A DNA stretch of 64,000 nucleotides from Prostheceraeus crozeri (lineage: Eukaryota > Platyhelminthes > Polycladida > Euryleptidae). Numbering within the stretch: position 1 is the first letter of the stretch; the number at the start of each line of letters is the position of its first letter. The notes under the pieces were generated by a model. It worked only from the letters and a program-made list of their open reading frames with translations, did not search any database and had not been told where the DNA came from. The stretch spans positions 62,001 through 126,000 of the forward strand of contig CAJQUW010001819.1 in NCBI GenBank assembly GCA_907163375.1, written 5' to 3'. Below, one piece after another: positions 32,499 through 44,755 of this stretch. The translations under genes and the position numbers were made by a program.

Positions 32499-33060
32499 TA
32501 TTGACCGCGCGGGATAATATTTGCCCTTAGACATGGACATTATGATCATTACTGCATAGCTTTCTTTGCTTCCACCATAATGGAACGAACTGTCTGTGTT
32601 ATTTACTCTAAGGAACATAGGTAGATGGTGAGTTCAATTATAGGTAGAAGCACGATAGTCGATAACCTATGCGGTATCATATTTCCTGCGTGATATTGAG
32701 TTCTTGCATTAGTGCGAGGAACTGCAATGATATCTCAAGGGTCTAAGATGATGACGGCTACTGATGGGGATAAGAGGGAAAGGATGTGGTTGTGGCAGAG
32801 ATTGAGCTTGGGAATCATGCGTGGCAATGCTCACTGCATTCGCAACACTTTTCCTGAGTGTGACTTTTATTAGGTTTTTACAGTATTTTTATAGGTAATT
32901 GGCCATCATATTTTGTGCAGTGTTTTATGATTTCATCTAAATATACTTTTTATCAGAAAAAAATCTCAATACATTCAACACGCAGATTGTTGATGCAAGA
33001 ACCACTTTAAATGCACTGATAAAAATGAAAATAATTGCAATATCATGCTGGAAATCTATA

Positions 33061-34464
33061 CATACTCATTGACATAATTAATGAAACAAACTACCATTGG
33101 CTTGAATTGAAGTTTGTTTCATTTTTTTCTCAGGTATGATGCAATATCTCGCTTTCTATGTATTGCCATTCAACACATTAGAGAATGGAGAAAGATCTAT
33201 GGTGGTCAAATTTCAAATTTTGATATCGATACAACTGTCACAATTGCTTTTACAAATTGAACATAACCGTGAACTGAAATCCAGCTTTTGTAAAATAAAA
33301 TGGCACACGATCAGTTTACCAGACGTATGGCTATTGGAATGATTCGTTGTGGTAGACGTTGTGCGAGTGTTGCCGAAGAGCTACAACTATCGAGAGTCGT
33401 TGTTTGGAGGTGGTGGTGTCGATGGAAAGCAGAAGGAGATGTTAAAAAGAAGAAGGTATCTGGTCGACCAAGAAAGTCTGCAGGAAGGACAGACGCACGT
33501 CTAGTTTTAGCTGCAAAGAGGAATAGATTTGTGTCAGTCCCAAAGCTAGTCGTACACTAGAAGAGTGCCTCAAATATGGACTGTAGCGTTCGAACGGCTT
33601 ACCGAAGATTGCGAGAAGCTGCTGGAATTCAATCGCGACGACCAGCTGTCCTAATTCCATTAAGTTTTGAACACCGCAGAAGACGAGTTGCCTGGTGTGA
33701 TGCCCATCGCTCATGGAATGACCATCACTGGCAGAAAGTCTTGTGGACCGATGAATCGAGATTCACTCTGGATTTCAATGCCAGTCGTGTCAGAGTGCAT
33801 CGTCTTCCAGGTGAACGCTTTGCCCCATGCTGTATTAAAGAACACGACAGATATGGTGGTGGAAGTGTAAAGCTGTGGGGTGGCATTTGGCATGGCGGAC
33901 GAACGACAGCAGTCGTCATCAAAGGCACGTTGACTGGAGAGAGGTATCTCAATGAAATTGTGCTTCCTGTTGTTGCCCCAGTGGTCAGGGTGGAGGATCT
34001 CGTCTTCCAAGACATTAACGCAAGACCACATCGCTCCTCGGCTGTCATTGCCACTGTTCGGAGATTGAACATTCAAACCCTTGACTGGCCTGCACGCTCA
34101 CCTGACTTGTCATCCATTGAACAAGTCTGGGACGAGCTTGGGCGGCGAGTGAGAGACCGCTATTCACTTCCACCAGTGTCCCTGAAGATTCTCTCTGAAA
34201 GACTGACAGAGCAGTGGCTTCTCCTTGAAACATCCTTCATTCGGAAACTTTGTGAATCCATGCCATTACTGAATGTATTGGAGCTAGAGGGGGGCACACG
34301 CGCTATTAAAGTTGAATCTGCTACATGCGTTGTTTTTCTGTGCTAGTGACGTGGTGGAGATTGTGACTAAATTATCAAGGTATCATACATACATGTATAT
34401 ATACCAGTCAAAAATGAAAGAAGTTAAAGAAGTAAATGTTTCAAAAATTTTGTAAATGAGTATA
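33061..34464 (+). mobile_element. Tc1-like transposon, about 1.4 kb
   Basis: The left end CATACTCATTGACATAA and right end GTAAATGAGTATA are short inverted repeats next to TA dinucleotides. They enclose a single transposase gene. A truncated copy of the same family lies at 10282-10650. The exact right boundary is uncertain by a few bases because the end is mutated. Confidence 0.8.
33300..34346 (+). pseudogene. Tc1-like transposase, frameshifted
   Basis: The DNA-binding part is 33300-33557: FTRRMAIGMIRCGRRCASVA, VVVWRWWCRWKAEG, GRPRKSAGRTDARLVLAAKR. The catalytic part is in another frame, 33576-34346. It has WTDESRFTL with the first Asp, GGIWHGGRTTAVVIKGTL, then FQDINARPHRS and WPARSPDLSSIEQVWDELGR with the final Glu. 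The middle box normally reads QxDNAxPH; here it reads QDINARPH, so the catalytic Asp position appears changed. With the frame break this copy should be inactive. Confidence 0.8.
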
Positions 34465-35110
34465 TTATGCTTCAATGCACTGGAAGAAGCATAATCTATG
34501 CCAACAGTGACTGATCTTGCCCTGATTTAATGTAGACTGGATCTGTGAATAGATATTTTCACTTTTAATCAGGCTAAATTTCTATTCAAATACTCTTGAA
34601 AATCATAGGCATAGACTTCTAAATTTCTATGTCTATGTCATAGGCATGTCAATCACAATGATAGAAGTAGATAATAGTACACTCTATGAACTTTCTATTG
34701 TATTGTTAATTTCTATGATCACAATCTATCCTTGATCATGGATATCCATGACTTGATCATCATACGCAATCCATTGATGATCATCGCCAAATAAAATTCT
34801 CTACGCAACATTCGAGCTCGTTAGGGCCCTCATCCAACGGGTTCGGGCATCTAAGATGTCTAACTCGTGGAATGCTATAAAGGAAGGGTCATGCGCTATA
34901 CTTGTATGTATATTGTAGTTGCGTAATGCGTAAATTGCTATTAATCCTTATGCATGCATATACTGTATAATTGGTCAGAAAAAATACATCCTACAGTTTT
35001 CTTGCAATCGCTTCATTTGAAAAAATAACAGAAATGTAAATGTGAATTTTTAATTGCATTAAAATGCGAATGTAATCTATATAAGTTCTCATAAAGTTCA
35101 CTTGATTTAG
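34465..35110 (+). other. Intronic stretch without recognised genes
   Basis: AT-rich intron with repeated words such as ATAGGCATAG and TTTCTATG around 34600-34720, similar to those flanking PLE 1. It ends at the acceptor TGATTTAG. Confidence 0.55.
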
Positions 35111-35233
35111 TGCAATGAGCATTGAGGAAGGGGAAGACGAGGATGGCAATCGAATAGAGCTCGGTGTAATGGACTTCATTCTTCACTTCTGCACGTTCTT
35201 CTGGAAAGTGCTTTGTGCATGCATTCCGCCAAG
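35111..35233 (+). CDS. ncx: NCX exon g: acidic loop end and amphipathic entry to the second membrane block
   Basis: Encodes AMSIEEGEDEDGNRIELGV and then MDFILHFCTFFWKVLCACIPP. NCX1 has an acidic run at this point followed by a D-Y-V-M-H-F-L-T-V-F-W-K-V-L-F-A segment; the W-K-V-L and P-P residues are kept here. The acceptor is GATTTAG at 35110 and the donor CCAAG|GTGAGT at 35234 (phase 2). The first base completes GC|T from the exon at 25302. This region lies at the cytosolic face just before the C-terminal transmembrane helices. Confidence 0.9.
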
Positions 35234-35439
35234 GTGAGTGACTTGCAATAAGACATATATGTTTTCCAGTAGGAAGCCTGCTACATATTTTGTAACAAAT
35301 AGCAAAGAAAAACAAGCGTACAAAAAGACTGATACTCATGAAAATAAGATCGGACTGTGACTTTGCTTTTCGCAGTGCGAAAAAGCAATGAGAGTAAAAG
35401 ATTACGAGAGTTCTTTCCTCTGAAGTTCCTACCTCGAAA

Positions 35440-35623
35440 TCCCCTGTCTCATCGGTGATTTATGAATTTAAATGCATTGGTGATCAGTCTACCACGTACA
35501 ACAGTGAGTCAACACGCCATCTGGGTAGGAGATTTCAAGAACATGTATCAAGACCTAGTCCCATCTTTGACCACTTACTTGAATGTGATGCCTGCAGCAT
35601 TGCGGAAGCCCTCTTAAGATGAG
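35440..35623 (+). pseudogene. GIY-YIG endonuclease fragment (fourth PLE lineage)
   Basis: In one open stretch: SVIYEFKCIGD, then TYNSESTRHLGRRFQEHVS, then IFDHLLECDAC and a stop. This is the GIY-YIG nuclease of Penelope-like elements with the Y-I-G-E-T-T-R-H-L-G-x-R-x-x-E-H pattern and the trailing H-x-x-x-C-x-x-C. The Y-I-G itself has decayed to Y-N-S. It does not resemble PLEs 1-3 closely, so it probably comes from another lineage. The rest of the element was not found. Confidence 0.65.
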
Positions 35624-35639
35624 GTCTCCAATTATAAGG

Positions 35640-36650
35640 TCTATAATTATATAATTATAATTATTATTATCTCTTATTATAATAAGCATATTTCATTTTT
35701 TCTTTCTGGTTTCTACCCCTTTTTTACCTATATCATTGTGTTTTGAGCTATTATCATAGCTTCTGCTTGTCACAGATTTAGATTTCCATAGAATAGCTTG
35801 ATAATTTTGAATATCTTAAGTAGAAGTTTTATGTGCATGCATTTCTCAGTTACTAGATTATTTCTCTGATGACGGCAAGATGTTCCTACAGAAAGGACTT
35901 GGGCATGATTTCACTATAGGTTAATTATGGAATGTGGTTGTTTTGTTTTTTATTTGCTACAAAACACATGAATCATAAAATTGCTGAGCATCATTTCATT
36001 CAATTTCTATGTTTGGACTCAATTTTAATTGCTCATACTTTAAAGATTCTTTAGTTTTTCATTCTAATTTTGATTGCGTAAAACATCATTTCTTTAAGAC
36101 CTAGATGGCAGTGATGTGGGTTGTAGTATTTTAGGATGTAGTAATCAATCACTAACAAATTTTGCGATGGGCCTGTAACCCGATGGGATATGTTTTAGCT
36201 TGATAGAGCAGTGACACCACATTATGTGAAGTGTATGTACATGTAGTTTAGCACGTAGTTAAGACGCTTTCGAGGTGCGCATAGATTTGCAAAGAGTGCG
36301 CAAAATAATTGAAATATACGTGTATGTGCATTATGAATGAAGCGCAGCTAAACACCTATTATCAAACTCATACACTTGCTGGTGCCTTCATATACAGTCC
36401 ACAATCACTAAATATTACTCAAAAATTAATTTCATAAAGTATCTGACATTAACGATGGCGGTAAATGGTGAATTCAGATGTAGCCTATACTCATGGGAAT
36501 ATCATTGAGAATATCAATGGGTGAAACAGAGACTGATAACTGCTGCTTTACATGGCAATGTCCTCAGCATCTCCTTGGTTGGAGGCTTTTAGGTCATGTC
36601 ATCTCACTGATTTGTACATTCTATATCATGTTCGCTTTTACCTTGTGAAA
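35640..36650 (+). other. Intronic stretch without recognised genes
   Basis: Starts with a TAATTATA-rich run (35635-35690). No coding similarity or clear repeat is seen before the LINE 3' region. Confidence 0.5.
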
Positions 36651-38633
36651 GAAAGCTTATGCTAATCAATTTGGATTAAGGACTGTTGGAAGCGACTTCT
36701 CTGTAAGCCGACCGCTAAAAACCCGGCCGGTCTCAACCCTGGTGGAATGGAAGTATAGTAGTATATGTATATTTTCACGGTACATCAAAGTACATGTGAC
36801 TACGTTACAGAAAAAAAAGTTCATAAAGTAATGTATAAAAGAGAGAAGAAGGGCATTTCCGATACATTGAAAGTTAGCCAAGCAGTTACGAAATCAATTT
36901 GTGATACTACTTTGTTTCTGAAGATGTTTACGAATGGCGTGCAGTGCTGTGTTTGATTTGTGACTGTGTTGCCGCGATTCCTGTGGGATTTTGTTCCAAA
37001 AACTCGCTCCGTAATACCGAATTGAGTTATGGCCATAGGTCTTCGTATTGAATTTTGGCTGGTGAAAAACATTCCTTCTTGCTCCATCTGGGGATTCACT
37101 AAACATATCCAAAAATACAACAGATGAGAATCCCGGTAGGAATTGACATTTTGACAAAAAAGTTGACTCAGCTTGGGTCTTGCGCTTTTTCATGGTATTC
37201 TCAGTTGATTGCATAAATCTGAAGAGCGACAAATGCCATTTTTCACTTAGTGACGGAACTTTGAGCTTGACGTGTAACTCGTGTAATGGGCTATTACAGT
37301 CTCTTGTCGCATGTCTCATACATCTCTCGTACATCGATTCCAATTTCTTCTTAGATGCAGCAGATGAGAAGACAAGAAGTGACGACGAATACTCAAAGTG
37401 AGGCATAATGTATGTCTGGATAAGTCTCCATCTAACTTTCTTGTCCACCATTCGCTTGAGTCTGTTTATCCCGCATAACTTCCAAGCGATTGTACGTGTA
37501 ACATTTTTAGCATGATAATCGTATTGAAACTTGCGGTCAATAGTTACTCCCAACAGCTTGATTTTGTCCTGACTTTGCATTTCCACATCATTGATTTTGA
37601 TGAGAATTTTCTCTGAGTCTCTTCCAAGAGCCATAAACTGGAACTTGCTAGGATTCACTTGGAGATAGTTGGCTTTGAACCAAGCTAGAATTAGTGGAAC
37701 CACCGATGTCAATTTTTGTTGGACGCTTTCGGATGAGTTTCCAACTGTCCACAGTGTCATATCGTCTGCGTATTTTACAATTTGTAATTGGTGAGATTTT
37801 ATGAACAGAATAAAGTCGTTAATGAATGTGTTCCAAATCAACGGACCCCACTGAGAACCCTGAGGGATTCCTCTGTTGATTGAGTACCATTGCTTCGAAT
37901 ACTTTCCATTTACCCGCATGCAGTTTTGTCGACAAGTCAGATAAGAGCTCATAAGCGATAATGCCGAATCGCTCATTCCATATGATTTCAGTTTTTGTAG
38001 AAGAAGGTCATGATTTATGCTGTCAAACGCTTTGGATAAATCTAGTGACAGCATTCCCACACATTGTCGACTATCGATATCCTTCTTCCACGATTCCGTC
38101 ATGTAAAGTAGTGCAGCCTCCGTATTGTGGTTTGCTTTGTAAGCAAACTGAAAAGGTGACATGGATGGCAGGATATACTTCGAGAATTGCTTGGTCATGA
38201 GGCTCTCCAGAAGTTTAGCAGTTTGAGTTAGAACAGTAATTGGCCGATACCTACTTAATTCAGTTCGATTGCCACCTTTAAACACGGCACTCCATGACCC
38301 ACATTTCAATGCTGAGGGAAAAGTGCAGGAAGATGTCATTGAATTGAACAATGAAGCCAACAGAATGCTGAAGATGGGCGCGGAAGACTTTATTGCCCGT
38401 GGAGGAATGCCATCATATCCCATTGACTTCGAACAATGCACTTTCTTCTGTATTATTTTCTCTACTTCTGATGGTGAGATTCTCGAAAATTCAAAGGCTT
38501 CTTTCTTTTCTGTACAATCTTCAATCAGTTTAATACTCAGATGATCATCAAAGTTCGAACTCTTGTTGATGTCTGTAATATCTGATCTGATCTAATCCTA
38601 TCTAAGCTGCTATCTTTACACCTCTATGCTGTA

Positions 38634-40039
38634 CGAGGGTCATCCCAAAAGTTCGTGCGCGGCAATTCGTACCTATGTTTTAACGAGATAAATGAATGTT
38701 AAATTGGTTTTCTGTGATGTATTTCGAGAGTGTGTTGAAACCGCAATTAACAAAGCATATCTATGACAAATTTCAGACCTCACCGTTCAAATTCAAAATC
38801 ATAGATATCTGATTAAATTGATTTAAATCTAGATGGTCGGTATTCGATGAACAAAAGCACATTGATTTAAAATTATCACGCCATTTTCGATCACACCAAC
38901 TGCTTCTATCATTCGTCATGGAGGTTACCATCGAGGAACAACGTGCGTTCGTTAAGATTATGACATTGCGCCATATAAAGGCAGCAGAAATTCGCCAAGC
39001 TTTAGAAGAAGCTTGTGGGGACTCCGCCATGGCTCTACGAACCGTTCAGAAATGGGTCCAACGCTTTCAAAGTGGCGACGGTAGCATCAAAGACGCGACT
39101 CGCTCCGGCCGACCTCCATCTGCTTGTGTTGAGGAGTCCGTGAATCAGGTGCGTGACTTAATGGCGAATGATCGACGATGGACATGCACGGAAATCGCCC
39201 GAAAACCTGGATTTGTCGAAGTCCTCTGTTCATCGGATTTTGACCGACCATCTCGGGATGCGGAAGCTGTCCGCTCGTTGGGTGCCGCACAATGTCACCA
39301 GTGATCAGAAGGCTGACAGAGTTCGAATCTCAAGGCAACTCCTTCGTCGACACCAGCAAGAAGAGGACTTTCTCGACCGCGTAGTTGCCATTTATGAAAC
39401 CTGGGTCCTACGAGCCTGAACTGAAAAGGCAAAGTGCGGAATGGCGACGACCAGGATCTCCCAGACCGATCAAATTCCGGCAGAAGCCCTCTGCTGTGAA
39501 ACTGATGCTGATTGCAGCCTACGACACTTCAGGTATTGTTTTATCGCACTACGTACCCCGTGGACAGACTGTAACTGCTGCCTACTACTCAAACTACCTC
39601 CGTGTCCATCTCCATCAAGCCTTTAGAAGAAAGCGTCCGAATCTCCGAAATCCATTGATTTTGCATGACAACGCCGCCTGTCATCGTACTGCAGTGACTC
39701 AATAAACATTTGAACACCTAGGTTGGGAATGCATTCCCCATCCTCCTTACAGCCCTGATATGAGTCCTCCCGACTTTGACCTCTTTGGAAAACTGAAAGA
39801 ACCTCTGAGAGGCAAACGTTTCAGTGATCTGGACGAAGTTAGGAATGCTGCGAACAGTGTTATTCGTGATTTGAATTCCTCAGGCACTCTGAATGGAGTT
39901 GCCATGTTGCCACACCGATGGGAGAAGGTTATCTCTCTCAGAGGTGACTATATTGAAGGTTGACTTTGTTCGTTTGGTTACTTTTATGTTATAATAAATG
40001 ATTATGTTTCACGCGCACGAACTTTTGGGATGACCCTCG
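38634..40039 (+). mobile_element. Mariner element inserted in the LTR
   Basis: A 1.4-kb element with inverted terminal repeats of about 27 bp starting CGAGGGTCATCCCAAAAG, flanked by TA on both sides. The uninterrupted sister LTR at 44529-44755 shows the empty site CTGTATTAATCAG, which proves the insertion point. It is the youngest layer of the nest. Confidence 0.93.
38918..39963 (+). pseudogene. Mariner transposase, broken
   Basis: The N-terminus MEVTIEEQRAFVKIMTLRHI has the mariner helix-turn-helix (IRQALEEACGDSAMALRTVQ), and SVHRILTDHLGMRKL closes the DNA-binding part. The catalytic part has FRQKPSAVKLMLIAAYDTSG, LILHDNAACHR and PPYSPDMSPPDFDLFGKLKE, the DD34D signature of mariner. The first catalytic box reads AIYETWV, where the family has D-E-T-W, so that Asp is lost. 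An early stop also follows HRTAVTQ, and the reading frame shifts at least twice. Inactive. Confidence 0.85.
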
Positions 40040-40226
40040 TATTAATCAGTATACACATTAGCATGCACAGTATAAAAGGTACATGGGTTCTCGGCTAAAA
40101 ACACCGCGTACACGCATAAGAAAACTGAGTGTGTATTCAAACCATGAACATATTCAAACAAAGTCAAAGAATAGAAATATGTCCAATCTCATAGAGTGAG
40201 ATATTACATCTCTCCCTTTCCACAAA

Positions 40227-43200
40227 TCACGGAGTAAGGGATCCGTCTGCAAAGATGTCACTGTCGGTGAAATAGTCATTCAAGTATATTGGTCTTCTTC
40301 TGGTACGTGTTTTGTTCCGGTTGCCTCCGCTCAGGTGCTCGTGTTTCGGTTCGTCGCTGGTTGTCGATAGGCTCTCCTGCCTCGTCTCGTCTCGGTTCCG
40401 GTTCTCGCGTCTCGCTCCTTCTACAACTTCGTTCTCGTCCTCCTGGATCGGTTCTCTCGTCTCGGTCGGACTCTCCTGGATCGGTTCGCTCGTCTCGGTC
40501 GGATTCTCCTGGATCGTCTCATCGGTGGCTTGGGTCTCCGGTTCTGTTTCGGTTCTATTGTTTGCCAGGTTCGCTCTCTTGAACCTGCTCGCATCTCGAT
40601 AGATCGTTCGTCCGTCGGTTGATCTTCTCGCCTTGACGCTGGATCCGTCCGTCTTCTCGATGGTGTACAAGTTCGGTTCGTATGGAGTGGACCATTTGTC
40701 TCTCTTCTTCTGTTTCACTAAAACGTGATCCCCGATATTGAATCTTGGATCGTGTGATCCTCAATCTTTATAGTTCTTAATCCTGTTTTTGTAACTTCTG
40801 TCTATCTCATTAATGGCCTGGTCTCTATCACTGCTCGGTCCTTCAAAGGTTCTAGTATAGAGCTTTGTCCTGACCTTTCTACCCATGAGTGCCTCGTAGG
40901 GTGAGATTCCTGTAGCGACATGCGGAGTGGACCTAAAACCCATCAACATCTCCTGGACAGCTATCTTCCAATTTCTTCCTTCTAAGTGGGCTATTCTCTC
41001 AGCTTTGTTTAGGGTCTTCATAAAACTCTCAGCAGCGCCGTTCGCTCTGGGGTGCTCTGGCGTAACACGGTGGTGGTGAAAACCTTGCTCATCGGCGAAG
41101 TTTGAGAACATCTCAGAGTTGAAGGGGGGTCCGTTATCTGATATGACAGTACTGGGAATACCGTGGGTGCTGAAAATTTTTGTGAGCTTCTCAATGGTGG
41201 GACCTGATGCTGTAGAGTAGACAATTTCGACTTCTGGGTACCGTGTTCGTAAGTCTATCACAACTAAATTGTAATGCCCGTCGGGGTAGGGTCCCCCAAA
41301 ATCAATCGAGACGGTATGCCATGGCTCATTAGGTATCTTGGTCATCTTGGCTGGTAACTCTCTATGGTCATCGGTTGCAGTCTGGCATGGGTGACAGTTT
41401 TTGATTGTGTTTTCTACTAGGTGGTTAATGTTCTCGAACCAGTATTTGTCACGTATCATGCGCTTCGTCTTCGTCATCCCGAAATGGCCCATTTTATGAG
41501 CTGAATTGACAATCCTTTTCTGAAGTTTTTCTGGAATTATAATCTTATTCATTCTGAAGAGGAGTCCGTCAGCCTCATAGATTTCTGTCTTAAGACTATA
41601 GAACGGTATAACATCGGGGTCCTTTCTCATAGCTTCCCATGATTCGCTCCTTATGGTCTCTCTCAGCTTCTGCAGTTGTGGATCTCTAGCTGTTTCTTTT
41701 CTAATCTCGTTCAAGCCGGTGTGTTCATGAGTGACTATGCATCTGACATATCGTTCGGTGGAGTCTGAAGCTGTCTCAGTTAATGGATGCCTTGAGAGGT
41801 AGTCCAGGGGGTCTCTTTCATCTCTGCCCGGTTCGTAGATCATTTCGTAGTCCACATCCTGCATGTCCATGATCCACCTCTCAAGACGTGGTGGTAAGTT
41901 CACTTTCGTCTTGTTGAAAAGTGGAATCAGTGGCTTGTGCGAACAAACTATCTTGAACTTCGGTGCACCTAGCAAGTACATGCGAAATCTGTTTTTCGCC
42001 CATCGGACGCATAACGCATCTTTCTCGGTCTGGCTATAGTTTCTCTCTGTGCTAGTCATCGACCTGCTAATGAAATGAACTGGCTTGATGCCTGATTCTG
42101 TCTTCTGGAATAATCCTGCCGATAGACCTTCATGGAAGCTCGCTTCAGTTCTCACGATAATAGGGTATCTAGGGTTAAAGAATGCCACGGCATCATCATC
42201 TGTGATGGCCTCTTTCAGTTTCTCGAATGCCTTGTCTTCAACCTTGGTCCACTGGAATTTCTTATCTTTCAGGGTCAGGTTACGGAGTGGAGCTGTCAGG
42301 TGCGAGTAGTTAGGTATGAATTTTGACAGATAACCGGTCATTCCTAGAAAACTGCGGACTTCTGACTTAGATTCCGGTATGCTGCATTCCTTGATGGCTT
42401 TGACCTTCTCGGGAGCCGGTCGCAGTCCATCGTCAGAGAACTTATAGCCGTAAAATTCTATCTCTTTCAGACCGAACTGACATTTCTGACGCTTGAATGT
42501 GATGCCAAAATCTCTCGCTTGATTTAGGACCTGTTTCAGAGCTTTAGCATGCTCCTCTTCGTCTCTGCCGCCAATGAGGATGTCGTCTCTATGGTTCAAA
42601 CAGTTGGGGATATTGCCGAATATTCGGTAAACAACTTCGTCGAAGCTATCTTGGGCTGATTTCGCTCCGAATATCAATCTGGTTGGGCGCATGTTGCCCC
42701 AAGGTGTGCTGAACGTGGCAATGTTTCTCAACTTTGGATGAAGGCTAAGCTGGTGGTAACCTTGATTCATGTCAAGTTTCGAAAATATCTTGCATTCACT
42801 GAATTTGTGGGTAAAGTCCTCGACTGTGGTGCCCTGAGTGATACTGTTTCTTTCCATGGCCTTATTTGGTGCTCTCAGATCTATGCATGCACGGATCATA
42901 TTGGACTGTAATTCTTGTTCATCTCGGTATCTTGGCTTCGGCATGATGACTAATGGTGAACACCAACTAATGGCTTCATTATCTGGGACGCGCTCGTAAA
43001 TTCCATTTTCTACACATTCATCTAGCAATGCTTTGAGTGGCTTCTGGAGGTAGAATGGGACTGGTCTGGGCTTCTGTGCGATCGGTTCTGCGTCATCTTT
43101 CATGTGGAAGTGTGCATATATCTCGAGGTCATTCTTCTTGTCTCGAATGTGGCCTATTCCCTCGAAGACTTCCTCGTACTCCGCTAATATTGCCTCGCGA

Positions 43201-44528
43201 TCTGTAGGCTCATTCTTAATGAGGCGTATCCTGAGGTGATTCTCGCGGGCGAATTTACCGTGGGGGTTTATCTTCAACATCCCTAATGTTTCTAAGGTGT
43301 CTCTGCTTAGTAGGGGTGGAGATTCTAGTCTGCCCTTGACGATAACGAATTTAGCAGTCGTTCCGCAAGTTATGTTCTTGATAGTGGTTTCTATCTCTCC
43401 CTTCACTAGAAGCTCTTTCTGGACGGCTTTCAACCTAACAGTGGAAGGTTTCAGTACTAGTGTACTTGATGATCTGTTGGTCAGTGCTTTGAACTGGTGC
43501 TCATCCATGACATTGACTTCTGAGCCTGTGTCAAGTTCTATAAGTGTTTTCACATCTGCGACATGAACAGTAATCAATTTGTCAAATTTCTGGGATTTCT
43601 TTTGCATGCCTATCTGTTTCACGCGAAAAAAATCATCATCTGAACTAGTCTCGTTCTCTGCTTCTTCCAACTTCCTAACGGATTTCTTCTGCTTAGTGAC
43701 CCTCTGGCTCTGATTCTGGTTAAGCTTGCTGGATTTACAAACATTGGCCCAGTGGTTCAACCCGCCGCACTTATGACATTTCTTGCCGTAAGCAGGACAA
43801 TTTCTCCCCTTCTCGTGTGTGCCTGACTGACCACAATAACCGCAGGGGGTCCTGTTTTGGTTTGGCTTGCTAAAATAAGGCCTAGCTTGTTTCAAGCTAT
43901 GTGGACGATTTCTGATTTTCGCGATGGTTTTGGAATCCCTATCTTCCGATAATTTCATGTCGTTAAGTTGATCTGTCATGGCCTCCATCTGCTGCGCTTC
44001 CTCTAGAAGCTGATCGAGTTTCCATCTTTTATTCACAGCGTTTTTGATAAGTGTCTTGTCATCAGTGGTTTGAATAATGTGCTCAAGTATCCTGTCATCA
44101 CTATCAACAAAATCACAATAATTGGCTTTTTCTCTAAGCCGCGCAGCATAATTACCCATTGGTTCATGCCTATTGGGTCGCATCTTGTTAAACAGAAACT
44201 TCATATGCTGGGTATTAATCTTTCTCATGAAATGATTGTCTAGCTTACATTTCAGTGTGGTGTATACATCTTTTGTCACACCCTTGGGTAAAGTGTTTGG
44301 GTCTGGGAGGTGCTTAGCCAAACGCCTTACCTCTGGCCCTCCGTAAATCAGGACAGCATCCTTTCTATCTTCTGGATCACTAATCCTACGGAATCTGAAT
44401 TCAGTTTCAATCCCCTCTATCCACTCTTCCCACTGCATGCCTGTGGCAGCAGCATCGCCGATAGGGTGAAAAGCTGTGCCTCTCAAATCACGGTTCTCTA
44501 TTGCTGTAGTAGCCGTTCCCGTCGCCAT
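40227..44528 (-). other. Gag-pol region of the Ty3/Gypsy element
   Basis: One long frame of about 1255 codons begins directly at the 5' LTR edge. In order it carries a gag domain, two zinc knuckles at about residues 229-264, an aspartic protease (LIELDTGSEVNVMD), a reverse transcriptase (FSKLDMNQGYHQLSLHP), RNase H, and an integrase with an HHCC zinc domain and the core IDFGGPYPDG, VISDNGPPF and HPRANGAAESFM. A shorter acidic and arginine-rich tail lies downstream. Gag and pol in a single frame with two zinc knuckles fits the Mag lineage, which is common in echinoderms and other invertebrates. The lineage is judged from motifs only. Confidence 0.85.
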
Positions 44529-44755
44529 TGTAATATCTGATCTGATCTAATCCAATCTAAGCTGCTATCTTTACACCTCTATGCTGTATTAATCAGTATA
44601 CACATTAGCATGCACAGTATAAAAGGTACATGGGTTCTCGGCTAAAAACACAGCGTACACGCATAAGAAAACTGAGTGTGTATTCAAACTATGAACATAT
44701 TCAAACAAAGTTAAAGAATAGAAATATGTCCAATCTCATAGAGTGAGATATTACA
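44529..44755 (-). repeat. 5' LTR of the Ty3/Gypsy element
   Basis: A 227-bp intact LTR bounded by TGTAATATC and GATATTACA. It is upstream of gag in the element's minus-strand orientation. A TATAAAAGG-like word occurs on the plus strand near 44620. Confidence 0.9.

Larger units (their letters stand above)
38574..40208 (-). repeat. 3' LTR of the Ty3/Gypsy element, split by a mariner
   Basis: The two parts 38574-38633 and 40042-40208 together equal the length of the 5' LTR. The TA at 38632-38633 and 40040-40041 is the target duplication of the mariner between them. Confidence 0.9.
38574..44755 (-). mobile_element. Ty3/Gypsy LTR retrotransposon (Mag-like), nearly whole
   Basis: Two 227-bp LTRs (the left one split by a mariner) start TGTAATATC and end GATATTACA. 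The element is flanked by a 5-bp duplication ATGTC at 38569-38573 and 44756-44760. On the minus strand, a TGGCGACGGG word next to the 5' LTR is a likely primer-binding site overlapping the gag start. A purine-rich tract (complement of 40209-40222) precedes the 3' LTR. The LTRs differ at only about four positions, so the insertion is recent, though older than the mariner inside it. It looks nearly whole, with perhaps one or two breaks, and is treated as a fossil. Confidence 0.92.

Noticed and set aside
40289-40602. Two plus-strand frames of about 97 codons
   Set aside because: Shadows on the opposite strand of the Arg/Glu/Thr-rich tail region of the Ty3/Gypsy element.
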